The translations under genes and the position numbers were made by a program. This document shows positions 49,775 to 59,380 of a stretch of DNA of 64,000 bases, piece by piece (position 1 is the first letter of the stretch; the number at the start of each line of letters is the position of its first letter). Location: the NCBI RefSeq assembly GCF_021044425.1, contig NZ_JAJNEC010000005.1, positions 1,178,001 through 1,242,000 on the forward strand. The letters are read 5' to 3'. Below the pieces are notes generated by a model, which saw nothing but the letters and a program-made list of their open reading frames with translations, was not told where the DNA came from and made no database searches. Source of the stretch: Niabella pedocola (lineage in GTDB: Bacteria; Bacteroidota; Bacteroidia; Chitinophagales; Chitinophagaceae).

Positions 49775-50971
49775 ATGAATACAAAGACCCGTATTGCAGC
49801 AAGCAGCATCGTTATCCTTCTCCTGGCTGCCTGTGGAGGAAAAAAACAAGCTCCCAACCCCAATGCCGCCAAGCCCTACCCCGTTATTGCCGTACCGGTA
49901 AAAACCGTTACCGGCTACAGTGCCTACCCGGCCAGCATCCAGGGGCGTAACAACAATGATGTACGCGCAAAAATATCAGGCTATATTAAAGAGGTACTCG
50001 TAGACGAAGGGCAGGCCGTTCGCAAAGGACAGGTACTGTTCCGTTTGGAAACCAATACGCTTTCGCAAACTGCGGATGCGGCTAAAAGCGGCGTGGGTGC
50101 CGCAGAAGCCAGTATCAGCACGGCAGAAGCCAATGTGAATGCAGCCCAGGTAGAGGTAAACAAACTGACGCCGCTGGTAGAAAAAAATATCATCAGTAAT
50201 GTGCAGCTGGAAACGGCAAAAGCCAACCTGCGCTCCGCCCAGAGCCAGTTGGTACAGGCAAGGGCCAACCGCGGACAGGCACAGGCCAACTACCGCAGCG
50301 CTGCAGCCAATGTAGAATATTCCATCATCCGCAGCCCTATCGATGGTATCGTAGGCAAGTTGCCCCTGCGGGTAGGTAGCCTGGTGGGGCCCACAGATCC
50401 TACCCCGCTTACCACGGTTTCGGATGTAAGCGAGATCTATGCCTACTTTTCAATGAATGAAAAAGAATACCTGAATTTCCTGGAGCAGACACCGGGTCTT
50501 ACCGTTCCGCAAAAGCTCAACAACATCCCTCCTGTTTCACTTGATCTGGCCAATGGTTCTGAATATGGACAAAAGGGTAAGGTAAAAGCCGTTACCGGCC
50601 AGATCGATCCCAATACCGGTACCATCCTGTTCCGGGTATCTTTCCCCAACCAGGGAAGACTGCTGGCAAACGGGAACAGCGGTACCATTAAAATTCCCAA
50701 AACCTATACCGATGTGCTGGCCGTTCCGGAAGCAGCCACCTTTGAGCAGCAAGGGATCATTTATGTATATAAAGTGGGCAAAGACACCGTAAACTCAGTA
50801 GTGGTGGGCGTTTTGGACCGTATCAATAATATGGCCCTGCTGGGCGGCGGTGTTAACAAGGGTGATACCATCATTGCTGCCGGCGTGGGCGGACTGCGGA
50901 ACGGTGCTGCCGTTATTCCCCGTCCTGCTGATTTCGATAGTATTACTAACGCCATTAAACCTGTTTTTTAA
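49775..50971 (+). CDS. RND efflux periplasmic adaptor lipoprotein
   Basis: 398 residues. A lipoprotein signal (IVILLLAACGGKK, lipobox LAAC) anchors it in the inner membrane. The core follows: VRAKISGYIKEVLVDEGQAVRKGQVLFRL (barrel-sandwich), a long Ala/Gln-rich coiled-coil hairpin (about 95-185), then YSIIRSPIDGIVGKLPLRVGSLVG and beta-barrel/membrane-proximal parts (DPNTGTILFRVSFPNQGRLLANG). It bridges the permease three bases downstream and the NodT-like channel. AcrA-type HAE-1 adaptor. Confidence 0.96.
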   Translation: MNTKTRIAASSIVILLLAACGGKKQAPNPNAAKPYPVIAVPVKTVTGYSAYPASIQGRNNNDVRAKISGYIKEVLVDEGQAVRKGQVLFRLETNTLSQTADAAKSGVGAAEASISTAEANVNAAQVEVNKLTPLVEKNIISNVQLETAKANLRSAQSQLVQARANRGQAQANYRSAAANVEYSIIRSPIDGIVGKLPLRVGSLVGPTDPTPLTTVSDVSEIYAYFSMNEKEYLNFLEQTPGLTVPQKLNNIPPVSLDLANGSEYGQKGKVKAVTGQIDPNTGTILFRVSFPNQGRLLANGNSGTIKIPKTYTDVLAVPEAATFEQQGIIYVYKVGKDTVNSVVVGVLDRINNMALLGGGVNKGDTIIAAGVGGLRNGAAVIPRPADFDSITNAIKPVF

Positions 50972-50974
50972 CAC

Positions 50975-53900
50975 ATGATTAAAACATTTATCAACCGACC
51001 GATCCTGTCTACGGTGATCTCCGTAATACTCGTATTACTGGGGATACTGGGAGTGATTTCCCTTCCCGTAACACAGTATCCAGATATCGCCCCGCCCACG
51101 GTAAACGTGCGGGCAACCTATACCGGTGCCAATGCCGAAACCGTACAAAAAAGCGTGATCATTCCTATTGAAGAGCAGGTGAACGGTGTAGAAGGGATGG
51201 ACTATATCACTTCTACTGCGGGTAATGATGGTAGTGCTACCATTAACGTGTTCTTCAAACAGGGGATCGATCCGGATATTGCCGCGGTAAACGTGCAGAA
51301 CCGCGTGGCCCGCGCCACACCCCTGCTGCCCGCCGAGGTAACACGTGCAGGTGTGGTTACGCAAAAGCAGCAAACCAGCGCCCTGATGTTCCTTACTTTT
51401 TATACCAGCAATAAGGAACTGAACGACGTATTCCTGCAAAACTACCTCGATATTAATGTGATCCCTGGTATTAAACGGATCTACGGGGTGGGTGACGCTA
51501 CGGTATTCGGAGGAAAATCCTATTCCATGCGCATCTGGCTGGATCCGCAGAAGCTGGCCGCCTATGGTATACAACCCAGCGACGTAACCGCGGCCATCAA
51601 CAGTCAGAGCCTGGAAGCTGCCGCAGGATCCGTAGGACAAAACAGTGGTAGTGCCTTTGAATACGTGATCAAGTATAAGGGCAAATTCAATGAAAAAGAA
51701 CAATACGATGACATCATTATTAAATCGCTGGGACAGGGTGAATTTTTACGCCTGAAGGATGTGGCTACCGTAAAACTGGACGCCCTTTCCTATGCCGGTG
51801 TGGGCGAAAGCTCCGGCAATCCGGGTATCAGTATGGGGATCTTCCAAACACCGGGGTCCAATGCCCAGCAGATCATCGTAGACATTAAAAAATACCTGGC
51901 GGAAACCGAAAAAACATTGCCGCAGGGCATCGGTTATGTGATCAACTATGATACCAATGAATTCCTGGAAGCCTCTATTGAAAAGGTAATTCATACCCTG
52001 GTAGAAGCCTTTATCCTGGTGTTTATCGTGGTTTACATCTTCCTGCAGGATTTCCGTTCCACGCTCATTCCGGCCATTGCCGTTCCGGTATCCATTGTAG
52101 GAACCTTTTTCTTCCTCAACCTGATGGGCTTTTCACTAAACCTGCTGACCCTGTTTGCCCTGGTACTGGCTATCGGGATCGTGGTGGATGATGCCATCGT
52201 GGTAGTGGAGGCCGTCCATGCAAAGATGGATCACGGGGAACGGGATCCCAAAAAAGCTACCCTGGACGCCATGCACGAAATCACAGGGGCCATCATTTCG
52301 ATTACCCTTGTAATGGCCGCGGTGTTTATTCCGGTAACCTTTATCAGCGGTCCTACCGGTGTGTTCTATAAACAGTTTGGTATTACGCTGATCATCGCCA
52401 TCCTTATCTCGGCAGTGAATGCGCTTTCGCTCAGCCCGGCACTCTGTGCCCTGCTCCTGCGTCCGCATCCGGAAGGACACGATCATAAAAAGAAAAATTT
52501 CCTGCAACGCTTCTTTGCCAGCTTTAACGTTGCGTTTACGGCAATGACCACGCGTTATGGAAAGGCCTTTATCTTCCTGATCCGTCATAAATGGGTTACA
52601 CTTATCATTCTCCTGGCTTCCATGGGGCTGATCTTCTTCATCAGCAACAAAACCCCTACGGGCTTTGTGCCGGCGGAAGACCGGGGTATTATATTCGGTA
52701 ACGTGGAGCTGCCCCCCAGTGCCACTATGGACCGTACCTACCAGGCCATGAAAGAGCTCACCGCCAAGGCCTCCAAGATACCCGGTATACAAGGGGTTAC
52801 CTTTAGTACCGGGCGAAGCCTGATCTCCGGTTCGGGCAGCAACTACGGACTCGCCTTTATCAAACTGGCGCCGTTTAAAGACCGGAACTCCGCAAAGGGG
52901 CAAAGTGTGGATGATATCACCAAGCAATTGTTTGGTGTAGGCGCTACCATACCAGATTCAAGGATGATCTTCTTTAGTCCGCCCAGTGTACCTGGTTTTG
53001 GTAACAGTGCCGGTTTCCAGCTTTCCTTGCTCAATAAGGGCGGCCAATCGATCAGCGAGCTAGACGCAACAACCCAGCGTTTTATTGGTGAGCTGATGAA
53101 GCGGCCGGAGATCCAGTTTGCGCAAACCTCGTTCAACACGAAGTACCCGCAGTATGAAATGGTGATCAATGTACCAAAGGCCAGTGAGGCGGGCGTATCG
53201 GTAAGCAGCCTGTTATCTACCATGCAGGGATATATTGGTGGTATTTACGCCGCAGACTTTACAAAGTACGGTAAACAATACCGCGTAATGGTGCAGGCAT
53301 TGCCCGAAGCAAGGATGGACGCCAACAGCCTGAACTCCTTTTTTATAAAAACAGGAAGCGGCCAAATGGCGCCGGTATCGCAGTTTGTAACACTGGAACG
53401 CGTTTACGGTCCACAGTCCGTTACCCGTTTTAACCTGTTCTCTTCTGCCGATCTTACCGGAGCTACCAACCCGGGTTACAGTACCGGGGATGCCATTAAA
53501 GCCGTACAGGAAGTAGCACAAACGACGCTCTCCGCCAGCTATGGTATCGATTATTCCGGTTTAACAAGAGAAGAGATCAATGCCGGTTCACAAACACTGA
53601 TCATCTTTGCGCTGAGTCTTGTATTTGTGTATTTCATTCTCAGTGCCCAGTATGAAAGTTATATCATTCCGCTTACGGTGATCATTTCCTTACCCATGGG
53701 GGTAATGGGTGCTTACCTGGGCCAGTGGTTGTTTGGGCTCGAAAACAATATCTACTTCCAGATCGCACTGATCATGCTGGTGGGGCTCCTCGCCAAGAAT
53801 GCGATCCTGATCGTGGAATTTGGCGTGCAGCGTCGGCATAAGGGCGAAAGCATTCCTATGGCCGCTATCAATGCCGCAAAAGCCCGGTTACGTCCCATCC

Positions 53901-54124
53901 TGATGACCTCCTTCGCATTTATTGCCGGTATGATGCCCCTGGTATATGCAACCGGTATTGGTGCCATCGGTAACCATTCCATTGCCACCGGTGCGGCCTC
54001 AGGCCTGTTGATTGGTACTATCCTGGGATTATTGGTAATACCGGTGCTGTTCGTGATCTTCCAGTGGCTGCAGGAAAGAATACGCCCGGTAAAGATCAAC
54101 AAAGCTGAAAAATTATCAGAATAA
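50975..54124 (+). CDS. AcrB-type (HAE-1) RND multidrug efflux permease
   Basis: 1049 residues, the standard length. N-terminal MIKTFINRPILSTVISVILVLLG is helix 1, and the porter domain entry reads PDIAPPTVNVRATYTGANAE. The proton relay is the Asp pair 405/406 in AIGIVVDDAIVVVEAVHAKM, followed by SITLVMAAVFIPVTFISGPTG. In the second half KARLRPILMTSFAFIAGMMPLV is typical. It exports hydrophobic compounds or drugs by family; actual substrates are unknown. It starts three bases after the adaptor stop. Confidence 0.97.
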   Translation: MIKTFINRPILSTVISVILVLLGILGVISLPVTQYPDIAPPTVNVRATYTGANAETVQKSVIIPIEEQVNGVEGMDYITSTAGNDGSATINVFFKQGIDPDIAAVNVQNRVARATPLLPAEVTRAGVVTQKQQTSALMFLTFYTSNKELNDVFLQNYLDINVIPGIKRIYGVGDATVFGGKSYSMRIWLDPQKLAAYGIQPSDVTAAINSQSLEAAAGSVGQNSGSAFEYVIKYKGKFNEKEQYDDIIIKSLGQGEFLRLKDVATVKLDALSYAGVGESSGNPGISMGIFQTPGSNAQQIIVDIKKYLAETEKTLPQGIGYVINYDTNEFLEASIEKVIHTLVEAFILVFIVVYIFLQDFRSTLIPAIAVPVSIVGTFFFLNLMGFSLNLLTLFALVLAIGIVVDDAIVVVEAVHAKMDHGERDPKKATLDAMHEITGAIISITLVMAAVFIPVTFISGPTGVFYKQFGITLIIAILISAVNALSLSPALCALLLRPHPEGHDHKKKNFLQRFFASFNVAFTAMTTRYGKAFIFLIRHKWVTLIILLASMGLIFFISNKTPTGFVPAEDRGIIFGNVELPPSATMDRTYQAMKELTAKASKIPGIQGVTFSTGRSLISGSGSNYGLAFIKLAPFKDRNSAKGQSVDDITKQLFGVGATIPDSRMIFFSPPSVPGFGNSAGFQLSLLNKGGQSISELDATTQRFIGELMKRPEIQFAQTSFNTKYPQYEMVINVPKASEAGVSVSSLLSTMQGYIGGIYAADFTKYGKQYRVMVQALPEARMDANSLNSFFIKTGSGQMAPVSQFVTLERVYGPQSVTRFNLFSSADLTGATNPGYSTGDAIKAVQEVAQTTLSASYGIDYSGLTREEINAGSQTLIIFALSLVFVYFILSAQYESYIIPLTVIISLPMGVMGAYLGQWLFGLENNIYFQIALIMLVGLLAKNAILIVEFGVQRRHKGESIPMAAINAAKARLRPILMTSFAFIAGMMPLVYATGIGAIGNHSIATGAASGLLIGTILGLLVIPVLFVIFQWLQERIRPVKINKAEKLSE

Positions 54125-54225
54125 TCATTCAACGCAACACCACCGTTTATGCTACGCCCGTAGAGGTAACCGTTATGAAGCAGGCATGCATCGGCGTAAC
54201 ATAAACAGGATAAAAAAACAGATAT

Positions 54226-55650
54226 ATGAAATCAAACAATAAGATCCGGATATACAGGGCCCTGCCGGGATTGCTGCTAATGACGATTTTGCTGCAGGCA
54301 TGTTTTGTGGCAAAACCTTACCAGCGGCCCAGGGACCTGGTTGACGACCGTTATTACCGTACCGACCAGCTCCCGGCAGACACTACTACCATCGCAGATG
54401 TTTCGTGGAAGGAACTGTTTACCGATGAAAAACTGGCAGGCTATATCAATAAGGCACTTGAAGAAAACCTGGATATCCGGACGGCCATCCAGCAAATTGC
54501 GGCGGCGGAAGCCTATATGAAGCAGGGCAAAGCGGGCTTTTTCCCAACCCTTTCAGCCGGGCCGTCTGTAACGTATCAGACCAACTCACTGAACACACAG
54601 CTGGGGCAGCTGGCAGGCGGCCACCGGCTGCACCTGTTCCAGTATGGCATCAGCGGCAATCTTTCCTGGGAAGCCGATATCTGGGGCAAGATCAAAAGCA
54701 ATAAAGAAGCGGCCGTTGCAAATTTCCTGAAATCACAGGCAGCGCATCAGGCTGTAAAATCAGACCTCATCGCTGCAATCGCAGATACCTACTACCAGCT
54801 GATGTCGCTGGATGAGCAGAAAAAGATCACAGAAGAAACCATCCGTTACCGCGAGCAGAACCTGGAAACCACAAAGGCGCTCAAAAACGCGGGGAGTCTT
54901 ACCCAGGTGGCCGTGAAACAAAGTGAGGCACTGCTCCTGAATTCAAGAGGCATCCTGGTGAACCTGGACAACAGTATCAAACTGATGGAGAATTACTTTT
55001 GCATGCTCCTGAGTATTCCACCCCAACCCATTGAACGGAATACGCTGGATCAGCAACAGATCAACACGCCCCTGGCCATCGGCGTTCCGGTACAGTTGCT
55101 CACCAACCGGCCGGATGTAAAAGAAGCTGAGTTTGGTTATATGAATGCCTATCATATGACCAATGCTGCAAAGGCAGCATTTTACCCTTCGTTAACGCTC
55201 AGTGCCAGCGGCGGACTGCAAAGTGTAGACTTTGACCGGCTCTTTAGTGTAAGCTCCCTTTTTGCAACCGCAACCGGGTCATTGCTGCAGCCGGTGCTGA
55301 ACAAACGCCAGATCCGTACCCAATACGAAGTATCACAGGCGAATCAGCAAATCGCTTACAACGGTTATAAAAAAACGATCTTAAACGCAGCAAAAGAGGT
55401 ATCGGATGCCCTGTTCAGCTACGATGCCCAGCAAAAGCTCATTAATTTTAAGAAACAGGAGTTTCAGCAATATGACTCTGCTACGCAGTACTCCCAGGAG
55501 CTTGTAAACAACGGTATGGGTAACTACCTGGATGTGATTACCGCCATGACCAATAAATTACAGGCAGAGCTGAATTATGTAGACGCCAAATATGGCAAAC
55601 TGAATGCCGTAATTCAATTGTATAAAGCATTGGGGGGCGGCTGGCGATAA
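54226..55650 (+). CDS. NodT/OprM-type outer-membrane efflux lipoprotein
   Basis: 474 residues. A lipoprotein signal (LLLMTILLQACFVAKPYQRP, Cys in LQAC) fits the OprM/NodT branch, which is lipid-anchored in the outer membrane. Two efflux repeats follow (about 60-260 and 270-470), with QIAAAEAYMKQGKAGFFPTLSAGPS and SYDAQQKLINFKKQEFQQYDSATQYSQELV. LTNRPDVKEAEFGYMNAYH is the family's mid-protein signature. It completes the tripartite pump; a 100-bp gap separates it from the permease. Confidence 0.95.
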   Translation: MKSNNKIRIYRALPGLLLMTILLQACFVAKPYQRPRDLVDDRYYRTDQLPADTTTIADVSWKELFTDEKLAGYINKALEENLDIRTAIQQIAAAEAYMKQGKAGFFPTLSAGPSVTYQTNSLNTQLGQLAGGHRLHLFQYGISGNLSWEADIWGKIKSNKEAAVANFLKSQAAHQAVKSDLIAAIADTYYQLMSLDEQKKITEETIRYREQNLETTKALKNAGSLTQVAVKQSEALLLNSRGILVNLDNSIKLMENYFCMLLSIPPQPIERNTLDQQQINTPLAIGVPVQLLTNRPDVKEAEFGYMNAYHMTNAAKAAFYPSLTLSASGGLQSVDFDRLFSVSSLFATATGSLLQPVLNKRQIRTQYEVSQANQQIAYNGYKKTILNAAKEVSDALFSYDAQQKLINFKKQEFQQYDSATQYSQELVNNGMGNYLDVITAMTNKLQAELNYVDAKYGKLNAVIQLYKALGGGWR

Positions 55651-55666
55651 ACCGGCCGGAACCTGG

Positions 55667-55717
55667 AGGGGCTGTATCAAAGCGAAGTCGCCGGTTGTTG
55701 ATACAGTCCCTTTTTTT
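55667..55717 (+). terminator. Terminator of the second RND efflux operon
   Basis: GGGGCTGTATCAA (55668-55680) pairs with TTGATACAGTCCC (55698-55710) through one G-T wobble, and a run of seven T follows. It starts 17 bp after the channel gene's stop. Its arm word is shared with the inverted repeat at 21.47-21.54 kb. Confidence 0.88.
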
Positions 55718-55794
55718 ATTCCATAACGGGAATGCACGCACTTGCCGTATTTCTTAAAAAAACATGGCCTATATTTACATTTCAAAAAATAACA

Positions 55795-56220
55795 ATGACA
55801 GAACAGGATCCCCATTCCATCTTTGAAACCGAACCCGATCCGGAAATGGATCGTCAGCTGCTGGCCCTCAGCCGGTGGACGCGGTTGATTAGCGTGATCG
55901 GCTTCAGTACGGGTGCATTTGTGGTGGCCATGATGCTGGTAAACGGTGCCATGATTTTAAAATCGCTTGAAAGCGTTCTCCCGGTAAAGGCAGAAGGAAC
56001 ATATGGTGCGCTGATTGTGGTGTTCTTTATCTTCTTTTTTATAACAGCAACCATCCTGTATTTTCTTTATAAAGCGGCCAGCAGCATCAAAGCAGGTGTA
56101 TTGCAAAAAAACACAACCCTGCTTGCAGAAGGATTTTCCAATTTTCATCGTTTTTTTATTGCCATGGCCATCCTTTCGGGGATCAGCCTCCTTGCAAATA
56201 TTTCAACACTGTTTCAATGA
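55795..56220 (+). CDS. DUF5362-like membrane protein (first of a pair)
   Basis: 141 residues from ATG 55795 (MTEQDPHSIFETEPDPEMDRQ). An acidic cytoplasmic N-terminus is followed by three hydrophobic helices (about 30-52, 70-92, 118-138). The segment ALSRWTRLISVIGFSTG before helix 1 and AASSIKAGVLQKNTTLLAEGF before helix 3 fit DUF5362. It overlaps the next gene by four bases (ATGA). The two share the same three-helix plan and are probably paralogues. Role unknown. Confidence 0.75.
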   Translation: MTEQDPHSIFETEPDPEMDRQLLALSRWTRLISVIGFSTGAFVVAMMLVNGAMILKSLESVLPVKAEGTYGALIVVFFIFFFITATILYFLYKAASSIKAGVLQKNTTLLAEGFSNFHRFFIAMAILSGISLLANISTLFQ

Positions 56221-56669
56221 ACCAACCGGAACAAGATCAAAGCCCGTCATTTATACCGCTTGATGTTTATACAAAAAGCAAGATCAGCAGTACTGCAAAG
56301 GTCGCGGGAACCGTTGCCATTCTTTCCATTTCGGGAACCATCATCAGCCTGATTGCTTACATCACCAAACCCTCTGTAAGAACGGGACTGGCGAAAGAAG
56401 GATTCGATGATGCCACACTACAAATGGCAACGCAGGGCTCTGTAGTTTTTGTTGCATTTTCCGTAATTGTAAGCGCCGTACTTTTTTATATGCTTTACAG
56501 CTTTGCAAAATTTGCGCAGAAGGGGCTTGCAACCGATGACCGCCGCAGCCTCAACAAAGGGCTGTTTCACCTGGCTACTTACTTTAAAGTGATTGCCATC
56601 ATTTTTTTATGCGCTCTGGCCTTCCTGTTCTTATCGGTTCTGATGATGATGCTGGGAGCGGCTGCTTAA
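56217..56669 (+). CDS. DUF5362-like membrane protein (second of a pair)
   Basis: 150 residues with three hydrophobic helices (about 25-48, 75-97, 122-146). Features shared with its neighbour are a polar N-terminus and KFAQKGLATDDRRSLNKGLFHLATYFK before the last helix, which parallels the KAGVLQKNTTLLAEGF segment of the first copy. Translational coupling to the first copy by ATGA overlap is likely. Its stop overlaps the stop region of the convergent RDD gene by four bases. Role unknown. Confidence 0.75.
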   Translation: MNQPEQDQSPSFIPLDVYTKSKISSTAKVAGTVAILSISGTIISLIAYITKPSVRTGLAKEGFDDATLQMATQGSVVFVAFSVIVSAVLFYMLYSFAKFAQKGLATDDRRSLNKGLFHLATYFKVIAIIFLCALAFLFLSVLMMMLGAAA

Positions 56670-57490
56670 ACCAATTGGCGGGTAGAAAGGTAATTGTAAT
56701 CTTCCAGCAGCTTATCTAAAAACTGGTAGGGTTCCATATCCGTTTCAATCTCCAGGTACTGTTTCACCCGGTCGGCAGCCGCCCTTAATGATTCGTACCG
56801 GTGCGTTTTATGCGCATTGTCCAGCAGGTTTTTAATGATGTTCAGATCCCTGTCGGAAATATGCATTACCTGTGGAAAAACGGGTATATAATCTTCGCTC
56901 ACTTCCCGGAAAATTGTAGCCGAAAGGTCCTGCTGCCGGTTCGTCCGGATCAGGATCGTATGCGCCAGCAGGTCGCCGATACGCTGGGATCTTTTTGAAG
57001 AGGCCACCAGCACAATATCCGTTACCAGAAATCCGAGCGCCAGCAGTAACATAAAAAAAGTTTGCAGGTTGGTGCCATCGCTCAAACTCAACAGCAGCGC
57101 CAGGATGAGCACCATCCAAAGATCAGAAACCCGCAGCAGCCACCGGATCAGGAACTGGCTGATACTGGCCTTACCACCCTTATCGTTTACCACCCGCAGC
57201 TTCATTATTTTTTTACCCACGCTTTGTCCGTTGGTGGTTACCTCCATAATGACGTGGTATAAAAAAACCGGGGCAATGGCCAGCAATTGAAGCGCCCATA
57301 AATTATGCTGTGCATCCTCATCCCAGGTATTTGCCGGACCTGTTATTTTACCAATCAGCCATAAGGCCGTAATCAGATAACAGATCTCCACCGCCATATC
57401 AATGAGCAGGGAAGCCAGCCGTCTTCCAAAACTGGGTACTTCAAAAGCCACATCAATATTAAAAGAAGTAGGAATGCTGATTACCGGCAT
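56666..57490 (-). CDS. RDD family membrane protein
   Basis: 274 residues. The RDD domain spans about 18-180 with the name-giving residues: VPSFGRRLASLLIDMAVEI (Arg, Asp), GQSVGKKIMKLRVVNDKGGKASISQFLIRWLL, and SQRIGDLLAHTILIR (Asp). It has about four membrane helices and a cytoplasmic C-terminal region (about 190-274). RDD proteins are often found beside SpoIIM/MoxR/DUF58 clusters in Bacteroidota, as here, where it is divergent from that operon. Transport of sodium or osmolytes has been proposed for some RDD proteins; unproven here. Confidence 0.9.
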   Translation of the reverse strand: MPVISIPTSFNIDVAFEVPSFGRRLASLLIDMAVEICYLITALWLIGKITGPANTWDEDAQHNLWALQLLAIAPVFLYHVIMEVTTNGQSVGKKIMKLRVVNDKGGKASISQFLIRWLLRVSDLWMVLILALLLSLSDGTNLQTFFMLLLALGFLVTDIVLVASSKRSQRIGDLLAHTILIRTNRQQDLSATIFREVSEDYIPVFPQVMHISDRDLNIIKNLLDNAHKTHRYESLRAAADRVKQYLEIETDMEPYQFLDKLLEDYNYLSTRQLV

Positions 57491-57604
57491 GGAGCAAGTG
57501 TTTATCTGGCAAAATACGTTTTAATTATTATATGCCCCACGATTATTTACCCGGCAGGATTGATCTTCTTAAATAAAAATTGTATTTTGGCAAAAATCTT
57601 TTGC

Positions 57605-58582
57605 TTGAGAGAAGCACTGTTTATTAAAAAGAACAAAGACCGCTGGCTGAAAAACCAACAGGAACCTCCGGGAACACCCGATGAGCAGGCCCGCTCTTTT
57701 ACACAGCTGGTAGATGACCTGGCTTATGCCAAAACTTTTTATCCCACCAGCAAAACCACACAGTACCTGAATAAGCAGGCATCCGACATGTACCTGGGTA
57801 TTTACCAGAACCATAAGGAAGAATCCAGCCGGATCGGGTATTTCTGGAAATATGAGCTTCCGCTGGTCATTTATAAACAACGTAAGGCTGTTCTGTTTGC
57901 CTTTGTATTGTTCACGGTCTTTTTCCTGCTGGCTTTTTTTATAGCGGCCAAGGACCCGGAACTGGCCAATAATTTTTTTGGCGATAACTATGTGCAAAAA
58001 ACCCTGGACAATATCGCGGATGGAAACCCCTTTGGCATTTATGAAACCGGCAACCCGGTATTAAGCTGGCTGGGCATTATGATCAACAATATCCGGGTTG
58101 CCTTCTTCTTTTTTGTTTCCGGTATTTTTTGCGGCGTTCCCACCATGTATAAACTGGCCGAAACAGGCGCCATGATCGGTATTTTTGATCAGTTATTTGC
58201 CTCAAAAGGACTGGGCATTCAATTCTGGCTTGTTGTGTTCGTGCACGGTACGCTGGAGATCACGGCCATTATCCTGGCCGGTGCAGCCGGTTTTGTTTTG
58301 GGAAAAAGTTTCCTGTTCCCGGGTACTAAAAAGCGGATGGAGGCGTTTGGAGAAGGTGCAAAAGATGGTGTTAAGATCATGATCGGCATTTTACCGGCGT
58401 TTATCATTGCCGCCTTTTTTGAAGGACTTTTTACACGGCTCTATAATAACGCATCCTGGTTTACCACGTTACTAACGGCGGCTTCCGTTCTTTTTGTGAT
58501 CTGGTATTTTATCATCTATCCGGTTCAATTGTTCCGCAGAGGCATCCGAATCGCAAAGGAGGGCAGCGCCGGTGATGTATAA
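57605..58582 (+). CDS. SpoIIM (stage II sporulation M)-like membrane protein
   Basis: 325 residues if translation starts at TTG 57605 (reads MREALFIKKNKDRWLKNQ, which matches how these proteins begin). The frame's earlier TTG at 57560 would add 15 residues. The C-terminal two thirds carry about five membrane helices (VLFAFVLFTVFFLLAFFIAA; AFFFFVSGIFCGVPTMYKLAETG; FWLVVFVHGTLEITAIILAGAAGFVLGK). These match the SpoIIM/DUF95 family, which occurs widely in non-sporulating bacteria. First gene of the MoxR/DUF58 operon; the next gene starts before this one ends. Confidence 0.88.
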   Translation: MREALFIKKNKDRWLKNQQEPPGTPDEQARSFTQLVDDLAYAKTFYPTSKTTQYLNKQASDMYLGIYQNHKEESSRIGYFWKYELPLVIYKQRKAVLFAFVLFTVFFLLAFFIAAKDPELANNFFGDNYVQKTLDNIADGNPFGIYETGNPVLSWLGIMINNIRVAFFFFVSGIFCGVPTMYKLAETGAMIGIFDQLFASKGLGIQFWLVVFVHGTLEITAIILAGAAGFVLGKSFLFPGTKKRMEAFGEGAKDGVKIMIGILPAFIIAAFFEGLFTRLYNNASWFTTLLTAASVLFVIWYFIIYPVQLFRRGIRIAKEGSAGDV

Positions 58583-59366
58583 CCTTGTAAAGACGATATG
58601 CCGTTTGGCCTGCCTCGGACTGCTGCTATGCAGCACCCCTTGTATTGCACAGCAGGAAGCAGACACGGTGGTAACCGTATTGGAGCCACCGCAGGGCAGT
58701 GATGCCCATGCAGAAGCGGCGGACAGTGAAGGTACCGCATCCTTCGACCCGGTAGAAGGATTTGAAAACGAACAGTCCGTCATTCGCCCGATGCCCGGCG
58801 ACTTCACGCGCAAGCTGCAGGAAGACGAGGCCTTTCACTATGTAAAAACCGGTCTGAAGCCTGCCAGGGATCAACAGGAAGCAACCAACGCTCCGCACCG
58901 GCGCTCCGGCACCTGGGCCGTGTTTTTTGAGGTACTCCCTTATATAGCCGTTGCCGTTTTTATAATACTACTTGCATGGTACCTGGCATCAAATAACTTT
59001 ATCCTGTTCCGTAAAAAAAGTACCGCACTCGAAACACCGGTGATCAAAGATGCGCCGCAGGACATTTTCTCTATCGATTATACGGCATCCATCCGCCAGG
59101 CCTTACAACAAAAAAACTACCGGCTGGCCATCCGCCTGCAATACCTGGAACTTTTAAAAAAACTTTCCGACCGGCAGCTGATCCATTTTTTACCCGATAA
59201 AACAAATATTGAATACCTGCTTCAGATGCGTTCCAGCAATTACTACGATGATTTTTTTACTGCCACACGCCATTATGAATACAGCTGGTACGGCTTGTTT
59301 GATGTTACCGAAAATATGTATCAGAAAATAAACAACACCTTCCAGCAACTCAAACAAAAACTATAA
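58575..59366 (+). CDS. DUF4129 domain protein
   Basis: 263 residues from ATG 58575, overlapping the SpoIIM-like gene by 8 bp. A signal peptide (about 1-24, SVPCIAQ-like end at TPCIAQQ) is followed by an acidic extracytoplasmic region. A membrane helix (about 112-133, VLPYIAVAVFIILLAWYLAS) leads to a cytoplasmic DUF4129 domain (about 175-255: YTASIRQALQQKNYRLAIRLQYLELLKKLSD; FTATRHYEYSWYG). The domain often accompanies transglutaminase-like and MoxR/DUF58 proteins. Role unknown. Confidence 0.88.
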   Translation: MYNLVKTICRLACLGLLLCSTPCIAQQEADTVVTVLEPPQGSDAHAEAADSEGTASFDPVEGFENEQSVIRPMPGDFTRKLQEDEAFHYVKTGLKPARDQQEATNAPHRRSGTWAVFFEVLPYIAVAVFIILLAWYLASNNFILFRKKSTALETPVIKDAPQDIFSIDYTASIRQALQQKNYRLAIRLQYLELLKKLSDRQLIHFLPDKTNIEYLLQMRSSNYYDDFFTATRHYEYSWYGLFDVTENMYQKINNTFQQLKQKL

Positions 59367-59380
59367 TCATTATTGATCGC

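Noticed and set aside
52136..52927. A 263-codon minus-strand frame inside the AcrB-type permease
   Set aside because: Lies wholly antisense to a certain gene, with low-complexity His/Arg/Gly-rich sequence typical of a shadow.
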